This document shows positions 56,101 through 64,000 of a stretch of 64,000 nt of DNA, piece by piece. Source of the DNA: Ashinkailepas kermadecensis (lineage: Eukaryota; Arthropoda; Thecostraca; Neolepadidae); the NCBI GenBank assembly GCA_034440615.1, contig JAOTOM010005141.1:1127900-1191899 (forward strand), written 5' to 3'. The notes beneath the pieces are model-generated. The model was not told where the DNA came from and did no database searches. It worked only from the letters and a program-made list of their open reading frames with translations. A program made the position numbers and the translations under genes. Each line of letters opens with the position of its first letter. The stretch's first letter is position 1.

Positions 56101-59100
56101 TATAAGTTTTGTTCAGCATGATGATAAGTAGATAAAATGATCTTGATGTCCCGTAAAAAGTGGTTATATGGATACAACGTCTGCAAAGCTACGAGTGCTA
56201 AAAGAGGCAGCCAAGGTTTACATCACGTACTTTACATCGTCACACACCACAATATAGCGCAGAGCTTTGAATAGCTCCAAGAGTTCCGAAGAATACACAG
56301 ATGAGCAAACGAATGAATGGCAGGACCAACAGACCAACAGACAAGATAACCATATAACCATCAGTGCATGGGGTGGTAAGTCGTGGTATTTCCTGATATG
56401 TTCCAGGGTGCATGCACGGAATTATTGTGGAGTGTTCTCTGACTAAATTGTTCTAGAGAGTAAGATGTCGGCATCAGCGGCGACTAGCCCCCATGGACTA
56501 GTTCGCATATGGTCTGCGCGCCAACTTCTTGCAATGGACAAGTTTCATGTCGGGACATACTGCATTTTTGTCAAGTTCCACTAGTGATTTCAATTTGAAA
56601 GACGATGGTGGCATTCATTTTTTTAAATCCCCAAATTACCGAAATAATTCAAAGAAGCGCCTCCGAATGCCTCGCTTTGTGATTAGTCAAAATATCTGTG
56701 ACGTCACATATGTAGAGTTCGGCGATGCTGACTGCCGCCCATTATATCTTCCATTTTGGACGCTGCCATTTCGCAATAATCGTGACTGTTTTAGCTTGGA
56801 TCACATCCAATTGTCAGGGGCAAATTAATCGTATAAAACGGCGCTATTATTGTTGTTTGTTCCGAGGTATACAAATGCAGCTGCAAGTAAGCCAGAAGCA
56901 ATGTGCATCGGCCTCCCGACGGCCGAGAAAATGAGGACGTTGTCGAGCGATTCTGCACGCCCAGACAGACCGCTGATCTCTTCCAGTGGACCCGCTTGCT
57001 GCGACGAACATTTATATGTATATGTACCACTGGTAGACAGGGGTACGAGTAGTTTGATAGGCGTGGACATGCCTAAGGACGAGGGGGAAGCTGGAACCAG
57101 AGTACTTTCCTCAGAAGTGTCAACATTGAGGTTTATCATATCAAGATTTAGCTTGAAAACGGTGATTTTATCTTCCATTTTTGTGAAAGCTCCCACAAAA
57201 TAGAAATATACTTTTTACAAAGATGGGAACTGTGACTTGTTAGTATCTTGTTGGAAACATGGATGTCCACAATCATTTCATATTGGCATTAAGTGAAGAG
57301 AATTGACATTTTTTAGCTGACTGCAGCATGCTGAGGATGGCAAGACATTTGGCAACTTTGTGCATTAAGGTAATTTTTGAATTCTTGGACTTCCCTTTTC
57401 CAGCACAATGTTCATGAATGTGGTCAACATGATGTTGCCACTCGTTTTCTCTGCAAATGCATACTTTTCAGTTGACTGGCAAAATAACACCAAAAATGAG
57501 CTCGGAGATAATATAGCAGAAAAATAAGGAAAAAAAAGTGTAGCATAGCCTAACCTAACAAAACCTCATAACCTACCATGGAAGAAATAATCGGAAAAGC
57601 ACAAAATTCAAGCAATTTTTGCTTGAGAAAATTTCACTCGAAAAACAACCCTAATGTAACATGGCCAGAACAAAAATCTTTTAAAAAGCAACAAAATTTT
57701 GCAGATAAAAAACCTAACCAAACCTGTCATAGCTAAACTTAACCACTTTGCTTCATGCAGGCAGAACGTATGCAAAATTTGTATCGTGAATACCTTAAAG
57801 CACAATAATGGCAGACTGTCATTACATTTGAAAAACAACTGCAGAATCACCAGCAGTAGTATATTTGTAATGGTTTTCTCAATCTCAGTGAACTTCCACA
57901 ATATGCCTGACATTCTATGTAAAAACTAAGGCAACAATCCTTGTCCTTTATCTAAAATTCATAGCTAATGAATCACTTTAATTTTCCACTTGATAGTCGT
58001 CCCTTTTTGTATTATCTCCATCTATATCACAAAATATGGCAGCAGTTGCAGAGGGCATCTTGCATCTTGCACTTTGCATCATCAAAATGCTGCTTGAAGA
58101 TGTTGGATGGCATTGGCCTGCACCTGCTCATCAGATTATGTTGCTCTGCACCTACCTATATATTAATGATCATGTCAGCCTACACCTGCAGGTAGCTGAT
58201 CATGTCTCCCTACACCTATTGATTGCATGAACTGCTACACATGCACAACGTATAGATTCATGCAAGTAAGCTAATTAAAATCCCACAACATGCCTGACAT
58301 TCCATATAAATATCAACCTGAAAACATGTGTATCTTGTCTAAAATCCATAGAGTATAGCCAAATCATCCCTGCAATTTGTCATTTGATAGCAGTCCCTGT
58401 TTGGAATATCTCCATGGACATCATAAATATATTGTAGTAATTGGAGCAGGCATCCTACCCACTCTGTTTCATCACAATACTGCTTGAAGGTATGCTATGA
58501 CATCTGCCAAACTATCACAATACACATGTGCATTTCAACTGCATCTATGTACATTTGCCCATATATTTTACCAATCATGTGATATTAAATGTGCGATATT
58601 CACTAATTAAAATAAACTTGGCATGCTATTCATTGAACATTAATAAAGTACTTACATTCAGATGCAGCTTACCGTTTACCCCACCGTGGAATGCCAATTA
58701 TGGAACTAGGTATAAACAGCTTCTGTTGTGTTGAGGGGGAAGCCGTGGCGTTTGTTCAGCGAAGCCACACAAAATTTGGCATTGTCTTTTCCATTATTTT
58801 ACTAATTTTACCCATAAACATAATACAAGCTTTTGCCGTATGTACGCACCGTTTTTCACCGGATTTGAAACAAAAATGTTAGTTGCTGCATTACCACCAT
58901 AATAGATTACCTACCCTTCCAAGCTTCGTATTTTCGTAAAAATTGGCTGCATTTCAGTATCACAAGTATCCATGCCTTAGTATCCATGGCAGGAGTCGGT
59001 TGAAAAACCTTGCATGGAATAATCCAATGTATGGTTCCCTGAGCGTTTTGCGCTTGGCCGCTTCGAGAACCCACGAATGTGACGTCATTGCTACGAGAAG

Positions 59101-62100
59101 GTTTTTAAATCGATGGCAACACGTAAGTGAAATTATTAAATTATGCTGTAAATGTTTCTCCTGTGACAAAATACTTCAGTTTTGTCTACGAAGTATTATT
59201 ACCGTTTTTTTATCCAATCAAAAACCCATTACGTGGAACTTGTCCATTGGTCTACACTCCCCAAACTTCGGGTATCATATGTGCGACAAAGGCTGTGTCT
59301 AAATTTACAAAACCCAAACGCCTGTCGGGTGCCGAACCCACAACCCTTCCCTGGAAAGCAGACGAGCTGACTTTACCTGCCACTCCGCAGCAACGTTGCG
59401 CAAGCATGTTATTTGGAATCTTGAAACAATTGTAAAGGCCTCCAATTAGTCTAGATCCTGTCGCATTTCAAAACCTTACGGCATCTCGAGTATAAAATCG
59501 AGAACACTGGTCCATTTAACCTGACCTACCAGGCGATCTACGTTAGTAAAGCTTTTTTTTATAGTCGTAAATTGTACGGACTTTCAAACGATATTCGAAA
59601 TTTTCTTCACGGCGCTTCGCTTCCAAAATTACTTGGACGGTCAGCTCGACCCCGACCCACCCTTCGTAAATAAGCACCTATCCCTTTAGAACTCACGTAA
59701 TGGGACGATCAATATGTCCTTCCTAAATTAACTAACTAACCAAGGTTTATCATTTCCAGCCCATCCAGGGTATTGCATAGGTTCGAATCAGCGCGCTGGC
59801 ATCAGCGCGGGAGACCAACATCGGCATGATAAACTCGCGTAGCGGCCGGCCGCGCCGCTGGCTTTCAACTCACTCGTGCTGCGCGTGTGCGGCCGTCCGG
59901 ACGGCGCCGCCACGGCCGCGGAACTTGCCGCGCTGCTGGCGCTCGACGCCGCGGCATGCGCTCGGGTGGCGGTGGGCGCTGGACACCATCTGCTGCCGCT
60001 GCACCAGTCGCCGTCGACCCTGCATCAGCATGTCCTCGGGAGCGGCCTCGTCCCCATCGGTCTCGCCATCCTGAAATGATGGGTGTGGGGCGGGGGGGTA
60101 TCACATCACCTATCCGTGGATCGACAGCCCTAGCAGGCACACGCGGACACGCCAAGATGTCAATGCATTGTATCTAACAGCCGACGGTGACAGTTTCAGG
60201 TTTGCAATTTAAAAATCGTGCCAGAAATGGTACGTGAATGATGGCTGGGTTATTTGATAGCGCGCTGAGAACGGAAATGTTCGGTTCCCTTGTGACGCAT
60301 TCAACTAATACATAGCTCATTTCGGCATGTCGTTGCTCTCTGGACGAATGGTGGCGGAGGCGGGATGAGAGGAGATGAGGATGATGGTTTGCGCAACCTT
60401 TGGTTACGAGAAGACGCCTTAGCCATTACACAACCTCTGCAAGCATGGGAGGGCGAAGCGAAGCCGAGCAAAACATGATAAGATGTGGCGTAAAACATAT
60501 GGCCAACCAATACAGCAGGCGTGCCCAACGTTATTTCCACACAGGCTGTTTGACACGGCACGTTGCACGAATGCTCACAAGAACAGGATTACGAGTAACA
60601 TGCGATTGGTGGGTATAACATGCAACATTAAAAAGGGTATCGTAGCATGGGGACTTTTTTGTACATATGTATCAATATACACACTACATACACGGCCGAC
60701 AATCCATCTTCAGCACCCCTTCAAAGCAGTCTTGTACACTAACTTGCCCTCAGGATACCCACATAACACTTTGTGCACACGGAATGGCTATCCTCACCCT
60801 GGCAATTCGCATGACATGCCGCAAGTTTGCAGCTTCATTTTCGGCTGTTGTTGTTCAATGTTGCTTGAAACGTATTACTTAACGGTACTTTATATTAATT
60901 GTTCCTTTCAGAAAAACCGAAACCCACCAAATACATCAAATCATATAAGCAAAGACCTGGGCGATCAACTTGATACGCGCTCCACGTTATTCATCAGTGG
61001 GTCGTAAGTGTCACCACATGGCATGATGCTATCCATAGGCAGCAATCAATGCAGGAACAATCATCGCGACAGAAGCTTCTTCAGGAAAATGAACTCAAAA
61101 TTCAACTGAAGAGCGATTGGTCAAATAAATTCCCAGCAAATAAGGCATTGACTCGTGTAGTACATGATGCCGAAAGCATGGACAATACCACCTTAAATGG
61201 ACTCCATGATATAAGACTGAATCCATCTTACCTTGTCATCATCTTCCTCGTCGTCGTCTTCCCCGCCCACGAAGAAGGATGAATGCTTGCCGCTCGCCGT
61301 GGATTCGTCATAAGATTCACTGTCCTCTTCCTCTTCCCCCAGACATATTTCCTCATCACCAACATTGTCAAGCTTGATACGCTTTATCCTCATTTGCGCT
61401 CTACTTTGCCAGATATTTCGCTTCTTGGGCACTTGATGGTCTTTCACATATTGTGCAGCAGCATTATCTTTCTCATCATCGCTCTCATCATCTTCACTTT
61501 CACTATCGCTCTCCCCTTCCTCACATTCGTCATCACTATCCTCCCCGCTATCACCCTCCTCATCGGTTCCTTCTTCGGCAGCATCTTCCAGATCATGCTT
61601 ATTCAGTTCCTTCATGGTGAACTCCTCATCGACCTTCTCTGAGTCTGGGTCATCGTCTTCATCTGGATCACTCCCCATGGGGGTGTCGTCGAATTTACTT
61701 TCCCCGTCTTCGTCAGAAACGGCTTCTATTACATCGTATCCAAATTCGCCGTCTTCCACTTCCGCATCGACCACTTCGTTTGCACAATCAATTTCCAATT
61801 CAGCTTCACATCTGTCCAATTCTTCACCCCCACCATCACTATCTTCATCAGATTCATACCCATCTCTTCCGTCGCTGTTGTCTCCATCATCACTACCAGC
61901 TTCTCCGTTGCGAGCGCCTCTGCCAGACTGCAACAGCACAATCTGCTTGTTTTTAGCCGCCGTGCCAGGACCGGTGAGCTTGGTGTTCTTCTTGGCAGCA
62001 AGTTTGCTGACCCTGCTGCCGCTCGAGCCCTGAATTGCAACGTCCTCCTCTTCATCTTCCTCCTTGTCCGAGTAGTCGCTATCATCCCCAGCCTCATCAT

Positions 62101-63977
62101 CTGCCTTCTCTTCACTGAGAACGTCGCTGTCCTCGGTATCTGGCTCTTCGAAGCCTCCTGATTCCGCCTTGCCCGTTGTATTCGGCCGGGGCGGCTTGAT
62201 TTTCGGCAACAGTCTGGGGACGTCCTTCTGCCACGTCGGATACCGCTGCCTAAACTTGTCCACCTTCTCATGAATTTTTGGCTGTTTTGCGATACGTGCT
62301 TTTGCTCTATCGCTCATTGAAGAGCTGGCATTGTTAATGATGCTATCCAAGTCCTTGACTTCTGAGAGAGCAAACCGAGCTACATCATCTCTGTTCAGCT
62401 TCTGAAGAAGAAAAAAATATTGGCATGTTAAATGGGAATGGCACCAGGATTGCCTAACCAAAAACCAGAAATATTGTTACCAAGGCTTAACAATATCATG
62501 TCGTCATGCCCAACAGCAATACTATCTATGAGTCGAACATACGTGAATCAATAAAGCCAATGAAAACAAATGAGTGTGTTTAATCATAATCAGGGCAGAT
62601 ACGATGTATAAAACTGCACATGCTTTGCAGAACATATCATATGCAATATGTCAATGCAATAATGCTATCGAACATCATTGCATGTCAATGCAATAATGCT
62701 ATTTTTTATTTACGCACATGATTGAAGCAGTTTCTGAACTATATTGAAATTGGCTTGGCCAAGGTTAATGAGCATATTTCTCACGGAGAAATGGGCTGTC
62801 CCAGGATCAGGGTTGGAAGGTTGTCACGTAGTTCTAGCCAGCTTAAGCCATGTGTTACAATGGCTGGCCAAAATTAGCATTACCTACCTGGTGGCTTCAA
62901 CCGGCTAGAATTCATTGCACTAGCAAGCCTTAGCATGGTAGTTTGGGGATGCATACACTGCATAGGTTATACAGCGTCCGTATATACAAGCCTTCCTGCC
63001 AAGGTGGTTGGCATGAAGACACAAAACTTAAATATGCCATTAAAAATATTAATATGCATTGCAAGGAACAATTGCCTACTAAATACATAGCATTCATGGT
63101 GGATATTTTGGCCTTCTTCATTATGGTAAAAACACATGCCTTGATCATGGTGCTCTGATGGCACAAGACTTGCACCTGACCGGGCTTGTGCATTGTGGGC
63201 TTTGTGCAGGACACGTTTGCCATTGAGGCATTTTAATGTGTATGTTGATTACCGGAAAATGCTGCTGACAGAAGCGCCAGAGGAAATGTTAATACTGTCA
63301 AGTCTGGACAATATATTTTGCAATCTGCATTCTCCTCTGTGGTGAAAGTTAGCTTCGACACACTTTCTAAGCAAGACTTAATAAAACCCTGGAAGGTGAG
63401 TGTGTCAGTTATGTCAACAAGGATGTCACCTGCATACCTGGGTTGGAAAAATACTTGCAAAAAGTAGTTTGTAGTAGTAGTAATAATTAACTGTCAACCC
63501 CACAGCAGACCATGATGGGTTTGATGGGCTGGACACAATCTTTAGTTAGTTAGTTGATCCAGATAACCTCCAGATCCAGAATCACAATCCGACCATGCTC
63601 TCATGCACAAGGTCCATGTGTCTTGACAGCAAATGCTTTTGCCAGGCATCTGGCATTAGCCAGTTTATGCCTGCATCTGGCCAACCCTGCCATCAATTGG
63701 TAAAAGTACAGAACCTAATTGAAACCATGGTCAATGACTAGAACTAATAAAATGACGTAGCAACAAAGAAGGTTGTCACACTACATTGACAGCAAAAGCA
63801 AGATTATCAACATACCTTCAGCAGGGATATTTCTTTTCTCAAGCGCTGCAACTTCCTGACATTCTTTTGGAGCTGTTTTTCATTTCCTTTCTTCTTCTCT
63901 AGTTGATGCAGGTTCTTTGTTCGCTGGTTAATTGAATGTATCTTTGCCTGTTTTGCTAGTTTTCTTACATAGATAAG
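35474..63977 (-). CDS. SRFBP1: BUD22/SRFBP1-family gene with an expanded RGG domain, four exons seen
   Basis: Exons in transcript order are 63977..63816, 62401..61232, 41077..40357 and 35559..35474; earlier exons lie beyond the window. Together they are 2139 nt, an exact multiple of three, ending in TAG. Parts in order: a basic coiled coil (KNVRKLQRLRKEISLLK) as in the SRFBP1 N-terminus; a domain with a long acidic Ser/Asp/Glu region ending SSFFVGGEDD; about 235 residues of RGG repeats; and the family C-terminus HPSWAAKKK...FEGTKITFD. Yeast Bud22 acts in small-subunit ribosome assembly, and vertebrate SRFBP1 binds serum response factor. The RGG expansion is unusual. The 20-kb and 5-kb introns are packed with transposons. 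Confidence 0.83.
35588..35624 (-). mobile_element. 37-bp retroposed LINE tail with 10-bp target duplication
   Basis: TTAATGCCTT occurs at 35578-35587 and 35625-35634. Between them is a - strand fragment ending GCGCCCTAAAGCCC, the terminal motif of the I-like LINE family (compare 17867-17880). It lies only about 20 bp from the acceptor of the SRFBP1-like last exon. Confidence 0.75.
35635..36512. other. SRFBP1 intron, nothing supported
   Basis: Unassigned intron DNA without recognisable frames or repeats. Confidence 0.4.
36513..36724. repeat. Long near-perfect palindrome (foldback), arms about 95 bp
   Basis: GGTAACCAAATGCTCATATT at about 36549 is mirrored by AATATGAGCATTTGGTTAC at about 36676, and the pairing runs on both sides. 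The loop is about 12 nt (ATTCTTCGGATAC). Over the best 75 bp I count about eight mismatches; the outer 20 bp are weaker. Candidates are a foldback/MITE element or a hairpin-RNA source. Confidence 0.85.
36835..37345 (+). pseudogene. Decayed CR1/L2-type LINE fragment
   Basis: Across several frames there are pieces of an RT domain in the right order: VDVHSDFSKAFDS (motif A), then VLNGCKSEFKDVV, a damaged VPQG box, FKLVDIKL, and an end resembling the segment SFN.DKCKAHI before LEVGHLNIQW. The order matches the CR1 copy at 54880-55330. It is heavily mutated and clearly old. Confidence 0.6.
37655..37708 (-). mobile_element. 54-bp retroposed LINE tail with 14-bp target duplication
   Basis: GCAACTTACATCCT is repeated perfectly at 37641-37654 and 37709-37722. 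The insert, read on the - strand, starts GGGCGCGAATGATCAATTC, passes GCGCCCTAAAGCCC, and ends in AAATAACTAACTA. These are the stem-loop and TAAC tail of the I-like LINE. Confidence 0.85.
37723..38124. other. SRFBP1 intron, nothing supported
   Basis: No gene, RNA or repeat recognised. Confidence 0.4.
38125..38176. repeat. (TA)n microsatellite, 26 units
   Basis: Pure alternating TA abutting the 3' end of the Penelope-like element. Confidence 0.95.
38180..40155 (-). mobile_element. Penelope-like element, 5'-truncated
   Basis: On the - strand the coding remnant starts near 40155 in the RT N-terminal region (ITRADKGGGVVVLNQSDY). It runs through RT and a GIY-YIG nuclease and ends near 38180 with GAAACGTTGTTAATAAAGC, next to a (TA)26 run. 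The + strand end motif AACGTTTCGGCTCACGCC with CTTTCTCAAG is typical of Penelope/Neptune-type termini. No second terminal repeat copy was found, so this is one truncated unit. Confidence 0.86.
38626..40155 (-). pseudogene. Penelope-like polyprotein: RT and GIY-YIG endonuclease
   Basis: In order on the - strand: KGLLHLIRVPKDA and RGLPKTHKSDVPMRPIISG; motif A FDVKSLFTNVPIGGAMEAV (a frameshift near 39700 splits it); GEEYRQINGITMGSHGLPLS; the catalytic LRYVDDTLVI; FSVYRKPTNKNDILHYFSGH; and, after frame changes, the nuclease KSVVYKIPCAGGCGKSYYGE with TGRGIVVRIGEHRSDLR. The GIY-YIG domain cuts DNA for insertion in complete elements. At least three frameshifts disable this copy. Confidence 0.88.
40357..41077 (-). 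CDS. SRFBP1: SRFBP1-like RGG-repeat exon
   Basis: The donor AACG|GTGAGT is at 40356. Two acceptors are possible: TCAAG before 41077 (phase 0, joining the acidic exon in frame, preferred) or GGCAG before 41060, which would need another exon. It encodes WFHVGRSGSDQSTEDSKKLL, KPGYLDGEEGSGSSGDEGD and then RGG/FRGG repeats to the end. A 57-bp unit (19 residues: GGRGGDRDGFSPRGRGGFR) is repeated four times at 40481, 40538, 40595 and 40652. RGG boxes bind RNA and are arginine-methylation targets. Its GC content far exceeds the neighbouring intron. The exit phase fits the last exon exactly, giving PNGNVHPSW. Confidence 0.8.
41280..42140. repeat. Degenerate minisatellite (about 30-36 bp), G/T-rich
   Basis: Units resembling CGATTTTTGGGGCCCCAGCG recur with heavy divergence. 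Long frames on both strands come from this periodicity and show no domain. Confidence 0.65.
42141..43200. repeat. 301-bp tandem duplication inside the degenerate minisatellite
   Basis: A segment containing CAGCCGATGGAACCTTTCGG, then GGACCTGTTCTTAATTTTCC and GAGTCTCGGTGTGAACTTTG, is present at about 42130-42340 and again at about 42431-42640, offset 301 bp. Diverged minisatellite units continue to about 43200. Confidence 0.75.
43201..44430. repeat. Degenerate CT-rich minisatellite (about 35 bp)
   Basis: Variants of GGGCCTCCTCTCATTTCCTG, GGCCTCCTTTGCAATCCTG and TTAGGGGCCTCCTCTC recur throughout. They probably derive from the same ancestral array as 41280-43200. Confidence 0.65.
43826..43871 (-). 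mobile_element. 46-bp retroposed LINE tail with 14-bp target duplication
   Basis: TTCTTCTCTCCCAG is repeated perfectly at 43812-43825 and 43872-43885. The - strand insert reads CTATATGATCAACATGGTCG, then ACGCGCCCTAAAGCCC and AAATAACTAA, matching the last bases of the I-like LINE. Confidence 0.85.
44465..46902 (-). mobile_element. Rearranged copy of the I-like LINE, with two tandem RNase H regions
   Basis: Read from 46902 down, the start is the same poly-C and CGACGAGGC as in the full-length element, about 170 bp of 5' UTR (to about 46730). It jumps directly into the endonuclease C-terminus (MHFTVPSGSTSAIDLSLSS, SDHFPVW), then the RT N-terminal linker (to about 45965), then RNase H (about 45900-45440). 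A second, separate RNase H plus CCHC (CSRCDLHMTVRHILFSC) runs from about 45430 to 44515. ORF1 and the RT core are missing. The tail GGGCGCTAGATAACC at about 44470 differs from that of the full-length copy. Deletion plus tandem joining or nesting of two copies would explain it. Confidence 0.82.
46903..47781. other. SRFBP1 intron, nothing supported
   Basis: AT-rich unique-looking DNA. No element edge could be set before the RT element that follows. Confidence 0.4.
47782..50549 (+). mobile_element. Reverse-transcriptase element with LDD box and C-terminal PD-(D/E)XK-like nuclease region
   Basis: One coding unit spread over several frames. N-terminal: PQSWWMLLSFAFTAL and TADSIARRVRAKCADGD (47782-48220). 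After a frameshift: FAEPTDEVIAALRCRHPPAP and SAGLNGIRSLHLRQLL. RT core (48490-49300): GASLCALRKNDDGLRPIAAG, KVDVKNAFITVRRDV (motif A Asp), GVQGDPLGPAAFALAV and WHLDDATIAG (catalytic LDD). Then PLRLGGLGVRSVEALAP and LLAATQPHTAAWL. C-terminal: a Cys/His cluster (CR*C...GHHRLSC), LNDVVKRGLSSAGIPAIPEP, GDGKRPDGLTLFPYSGG and LDATCVDTFA. I know this layout as a common unnamed invertebrate RT family; its clade is uncertain to me. There are two stops and at least three frameshifts. Edges and target duplication were not found. Confidence 0.72.
50550..51639. other. SRFBP1 intron; possible decayed TTAA-element fragment near 51555-51620
   Basis: Mostly unassigned. GGCGCGCGACCGCGCC at 51575-51590 with CCAAAT before it and GTCGCGGAAAA after resembles the palindromic segment of the two TTAA elements (28450, 35101), suggesting a third, heavily decayed copy. 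Confidence 0.35.
51640..51815. repeat. 60-66 bp tandem repeat, three units
   Basis: The core CTGATGAGGGGTAACAATTG and CATTGCGAGGGT starts near 51647, 51707 and 51773, with spacer length differences between units. Confidence 0.82.
51816..52390. other. SRFBP1 intron, little supported
   Basis: At about 52085-52135 a segment (GTTGGGTTTTATGGCGCATC, then ATAGTTATTTAGCACC) resembles 3' ends of I-type LINEs but is too short to assign. The rest is unassigned. Confidence 0.3.
52391..52561 (-). mobile_element. tRNA-derived SINE, copy 2
   Basis: On the - strand it begins GGGGCCGCGGTAGCTCACTC, with box A-like GTAGCTCACTCGGTAGG and box B GGGCTCGAATCCC, then the body GGCAGGTTGGCGACGCTA and GTTGAATACGTCGTAAAA shared with 4366-4550. 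TGTCCGAGT at 52382-52390 and 52562-52570 is a clean 9-bp target duplication. It lacks the (AAGGTTC)n tail of copy 1. Confidence 0.86.
52630..52956 (+). pseudogene. CR1 ORF1 C-terminal SGNH/esterase-like segment
   Basis: The sequence VIVTAILPRAGVSPEWS, ANARVGRLCNELGLTFVDKW and YQRDGLHFSEKGVQVLGKVY contains the closing D-G-x-H block (DGLH) of SGNH hydrolase-fold ORF1 proteins known from CR1-group LINEs. The 5' part with the catalytic Ser is missing through truncation, and an in-frame stop lies upstream. Confidence 0.65.
53154..55901 (+). pseudogene. CR1 ORF2: endonuclease and reverse transcriptase
   Basis: Endonuclease: HNAQSIRSKFDEF, VCITEAW, GDFNLKGY and SDHNIVRF. RT: GPDGIYARVL, NYRPVSLTSLVCKVLESI, GFRKGRSCLTNLLDF, YLDFSKAFDKVPHKRL, GVPQGSVLGPLLFIIF and the catalytic KFADDLKIF. 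C-terminal: EERLKKLNMFSLRYRRLRGD and VVEHWNQLPGTIV. Breaks are a frameshift near 53405, TAG at 54977-54979, and a stop/frameshift near 55514-55550. The number of lesions is small for its length. The protein nicks and reverse-transcribes at the target; this copy is inactive. Confidence 0.9.
56069..56820. other. SRFBP1 intron, nothing firmly supported
   Basis: An open + strand frame 56529-56828 (99 codons) has no recognisable motif. A palindromic CRE-type octamer TGACGTCA is at 56699-56706. Confidence 0.35.
56825..57178 (-). CDS. Unidentified 118-codon open frame
   Basis: The frame starts at ATG 57178 in a good context (ACAAAAATGGAAG) and ends at 56825. It begins MEDKITVFKLNLDMINL, has a Ser/Pro-rich middle, and ends with hydrophobic MHIASGLLAAAFVYLGT. 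The + strand of the same stretch is also open (56850-57203), so at least one frame is incidental. No family was recognised. It could be an exon of an intronic gene, old coding debris or chance. Confidence 0.25.
   Translation of the reverse strand: MEDKITVFKLNLDMINLNVDTSEESTLVPASPSSLGMSTPIKLLVPLSTSGTYTYKCSSQQAGPLEEISGLSGRAESLDNVLIFSAVGRPMHIASGLLAAAFVYLGTNNNNSAVLYD
57204..59300. other. SRFBP1 intron, nothing supported
   Basis: AT-rich DNA with short frames only. A second TGACGTCA octamer is at 59080-59087. Confidence 0.4.
59309..59402 (-). mobile_element. Possible tRNA-like SINE remnant of a different type
   Basis: The - strand reads GTGGCAGGTAAAGTCAGCTC (box A-like, weak), an anticodon-like arm TTTCCAGGGAA, and GTGGGTTCGGCACCCGAC (box B-like GGTTCGGCACC). 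It is unlike the SINE family at 4366. The resemblance is only moderate. Confidence 0.25.
59699..59741 (+). mobile_element. Possible degenerate LINE tail
   Basis: GGGACGATCAATATGTCCTT followed by CCTAAATTAACTAACTAACC resembles the - strand motif of the 37-54 bp LINE tails (GGGCGC...GATCAA...CCCTAAA...TAACTAAC), but no target duplication is evident. Confidence 0.35.
59840..60079 (+). other. GC-rich open segment, unidentified
   Basis: A GC island in AT-rich intron. The best frame reads LAFNSLVLRVCGRPDGAAT, then alanine-rich sequence and HHLLPLHQSPSTLHQHVLGS with GLVPIGLAILK and a stop at 60077-60079. The composition looks coding-like, but I recognise no family and see no matching neighbour exon. 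The - strand is also open. Confidence 0.25.
60080..61231. other. SRFBP1 intron, nothing supported
   Basis: No recognisable frame, RNA or repeat. If an additional SRFBP1 exon exists between the acidic and RGG exons, it could lie anywhere from 41078 to 61231. Confidence 0.4.
61232..62401 (-). CDS. SRFBP1: SRFBP1-like acidic exon
   Basis: The acceptor TTTTTCTTCTTCAG precedes 62401 and the donor AAG|GTAAG is at 61231. It is 1170 nt (390 codons), phase 0 at both ends. It opens KLNRDDVARFALSEV, SMSDRAKARIAKQPKIHEKV and FRQRYPTWQKDVPRLLPK, resembling the folded N-terminal part of SRFBP1 (ERAIARL...KKKID). A very acidic, low-complexity Asp/Glu/Ser tract of over 250 residues follows, ending SSFFVGGEDDDEEDDDK; SSFFVG resembles the vertebrate DDFFIG box. 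Acidic tracts of this kind are common in nucleolar ribosome-assembly factors. Confidence 0.85.
62402..63815. other. SRFBP1 intron
   Basis: No further exon or repeat is supported. TAGTTAGTTAGTT at 63544-63556 could be the end of another decayed LINE tail. Confidence 0.5.
63816..63977 (-). CDS. SRFBP1: SRFBP1-like N-terminal coiled-coil exon
   Basis: The acceptor GTTTTTTCAG precedes 63977 and the donor AAG|GTATG is at 63815. It encodes 54 codons: LIYVRKLAKQAKIHSINQR, TKNLHQLEKKKGNEKQLQKN and VRKLQRLRKEISLLK. The pattern of I-RKL, KKG, KN--R--RL-EEI and K matches the SRFBP1 N-terminal helix. The initiator exon is outside the window. Confidence 0.85.
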
Positions 63978-64000
63978 CTGAAAAAACAAATCTTAGACAG

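Noticed and set aside
57540..57570. Telomeric repeat (CCTAACCTAAC)
   Set aside because: Only two units, interrupted; not an array.
61283..62033. + strand frames opposite the SRFBP1 acidic exon
   Set aside because: Shadows of the Asp/Glu/Ser-rich coding strand.

Overview
This is a 64-kb piece of a metazoan nuclear genome. The evidence is GT-AG spliced exons of two conserved animal genes, kilobase-to-20-kb introns, and a dense mix of non-LTR, LTR, Penelope-like and DNA transposons, tRNA-derived SINEs and minisatellites. The transposon mix (I-like LINE with RNase H, CR1/L2 LINEs, GIY-YIG Penelope-like element, Gypsy) suggests an invertebrate, but I cannot name the species. No bacterial gene organisation is present. 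All calls come from reading the sequence; no database search was run.

Two host genes converge tail to tail. On the + strand, 201-31992 is the 3' half of a tomosyn (syntaxin-binding protein 5 family) gene: four exons, with matching splice phases, encode the last WD-repeat segment, the linker and the C-terminal R-SNARE ending in KYKDKKWYQ-like residues. On the - strand, 63977-35474 is a BUD22/SRFBP1-family gene: an N-terminal coiled-coil exon, a long acidic exon, an unusual RGG-repeat exon of about 240 codons, and a short last exon carrying the conserved HPSW C-terminus. The four exons join in frame to a multiple of three. Their stop codons lie about 3.5 kb apart.

Almost everything else sits in their introns. 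Tomosyn introns hold minisatellites (30, 36-39, 45, 56, 84 and 46 bp periods), two very long microsatellites, a small TIR element (1210-2122), a tRNA SINE (4366-4550), a full-length I-like LINE with a 14-bp target duplication (11448-17896), a decayed transposase-like gene whose coding region was blown up by a 46-bp minisatellite (17911-20100), and a nested pair in which a Gypsy element (20899-27905) interrupts a TTAA-flanked piggyBac-type element (20708-28537). The last tomosyn intron holds a THAP-domain fragment.

SRFBP1 introns hold three tiny (37-54 bp) retroposed LINE tails with perfect target duplications, a ~210-bp palindrome, LINE fragments, a Penelope-like element (38180-40155), a large degenerate minisatellite (41280-44430), a rearranged second copy of the I-like LINE (44465-46902), an unusual reverse-transcriptase element with a C-terminal PD-(D/E)XK-like nuclease region (47782-50549), a second SINE copy, and a nearly complete CR1-type LINE (52630-56065). 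A second full copy of the piggyBac-type element lies between the two genes (34338-35191).

No CRISPR, operon or phage-like system is present. The most notable items are the micro-retroposed LINE tails, the RT plus nuclease element, the RGG expansion in the BUD22-family gene, and the minisatellite born inside a coding region.
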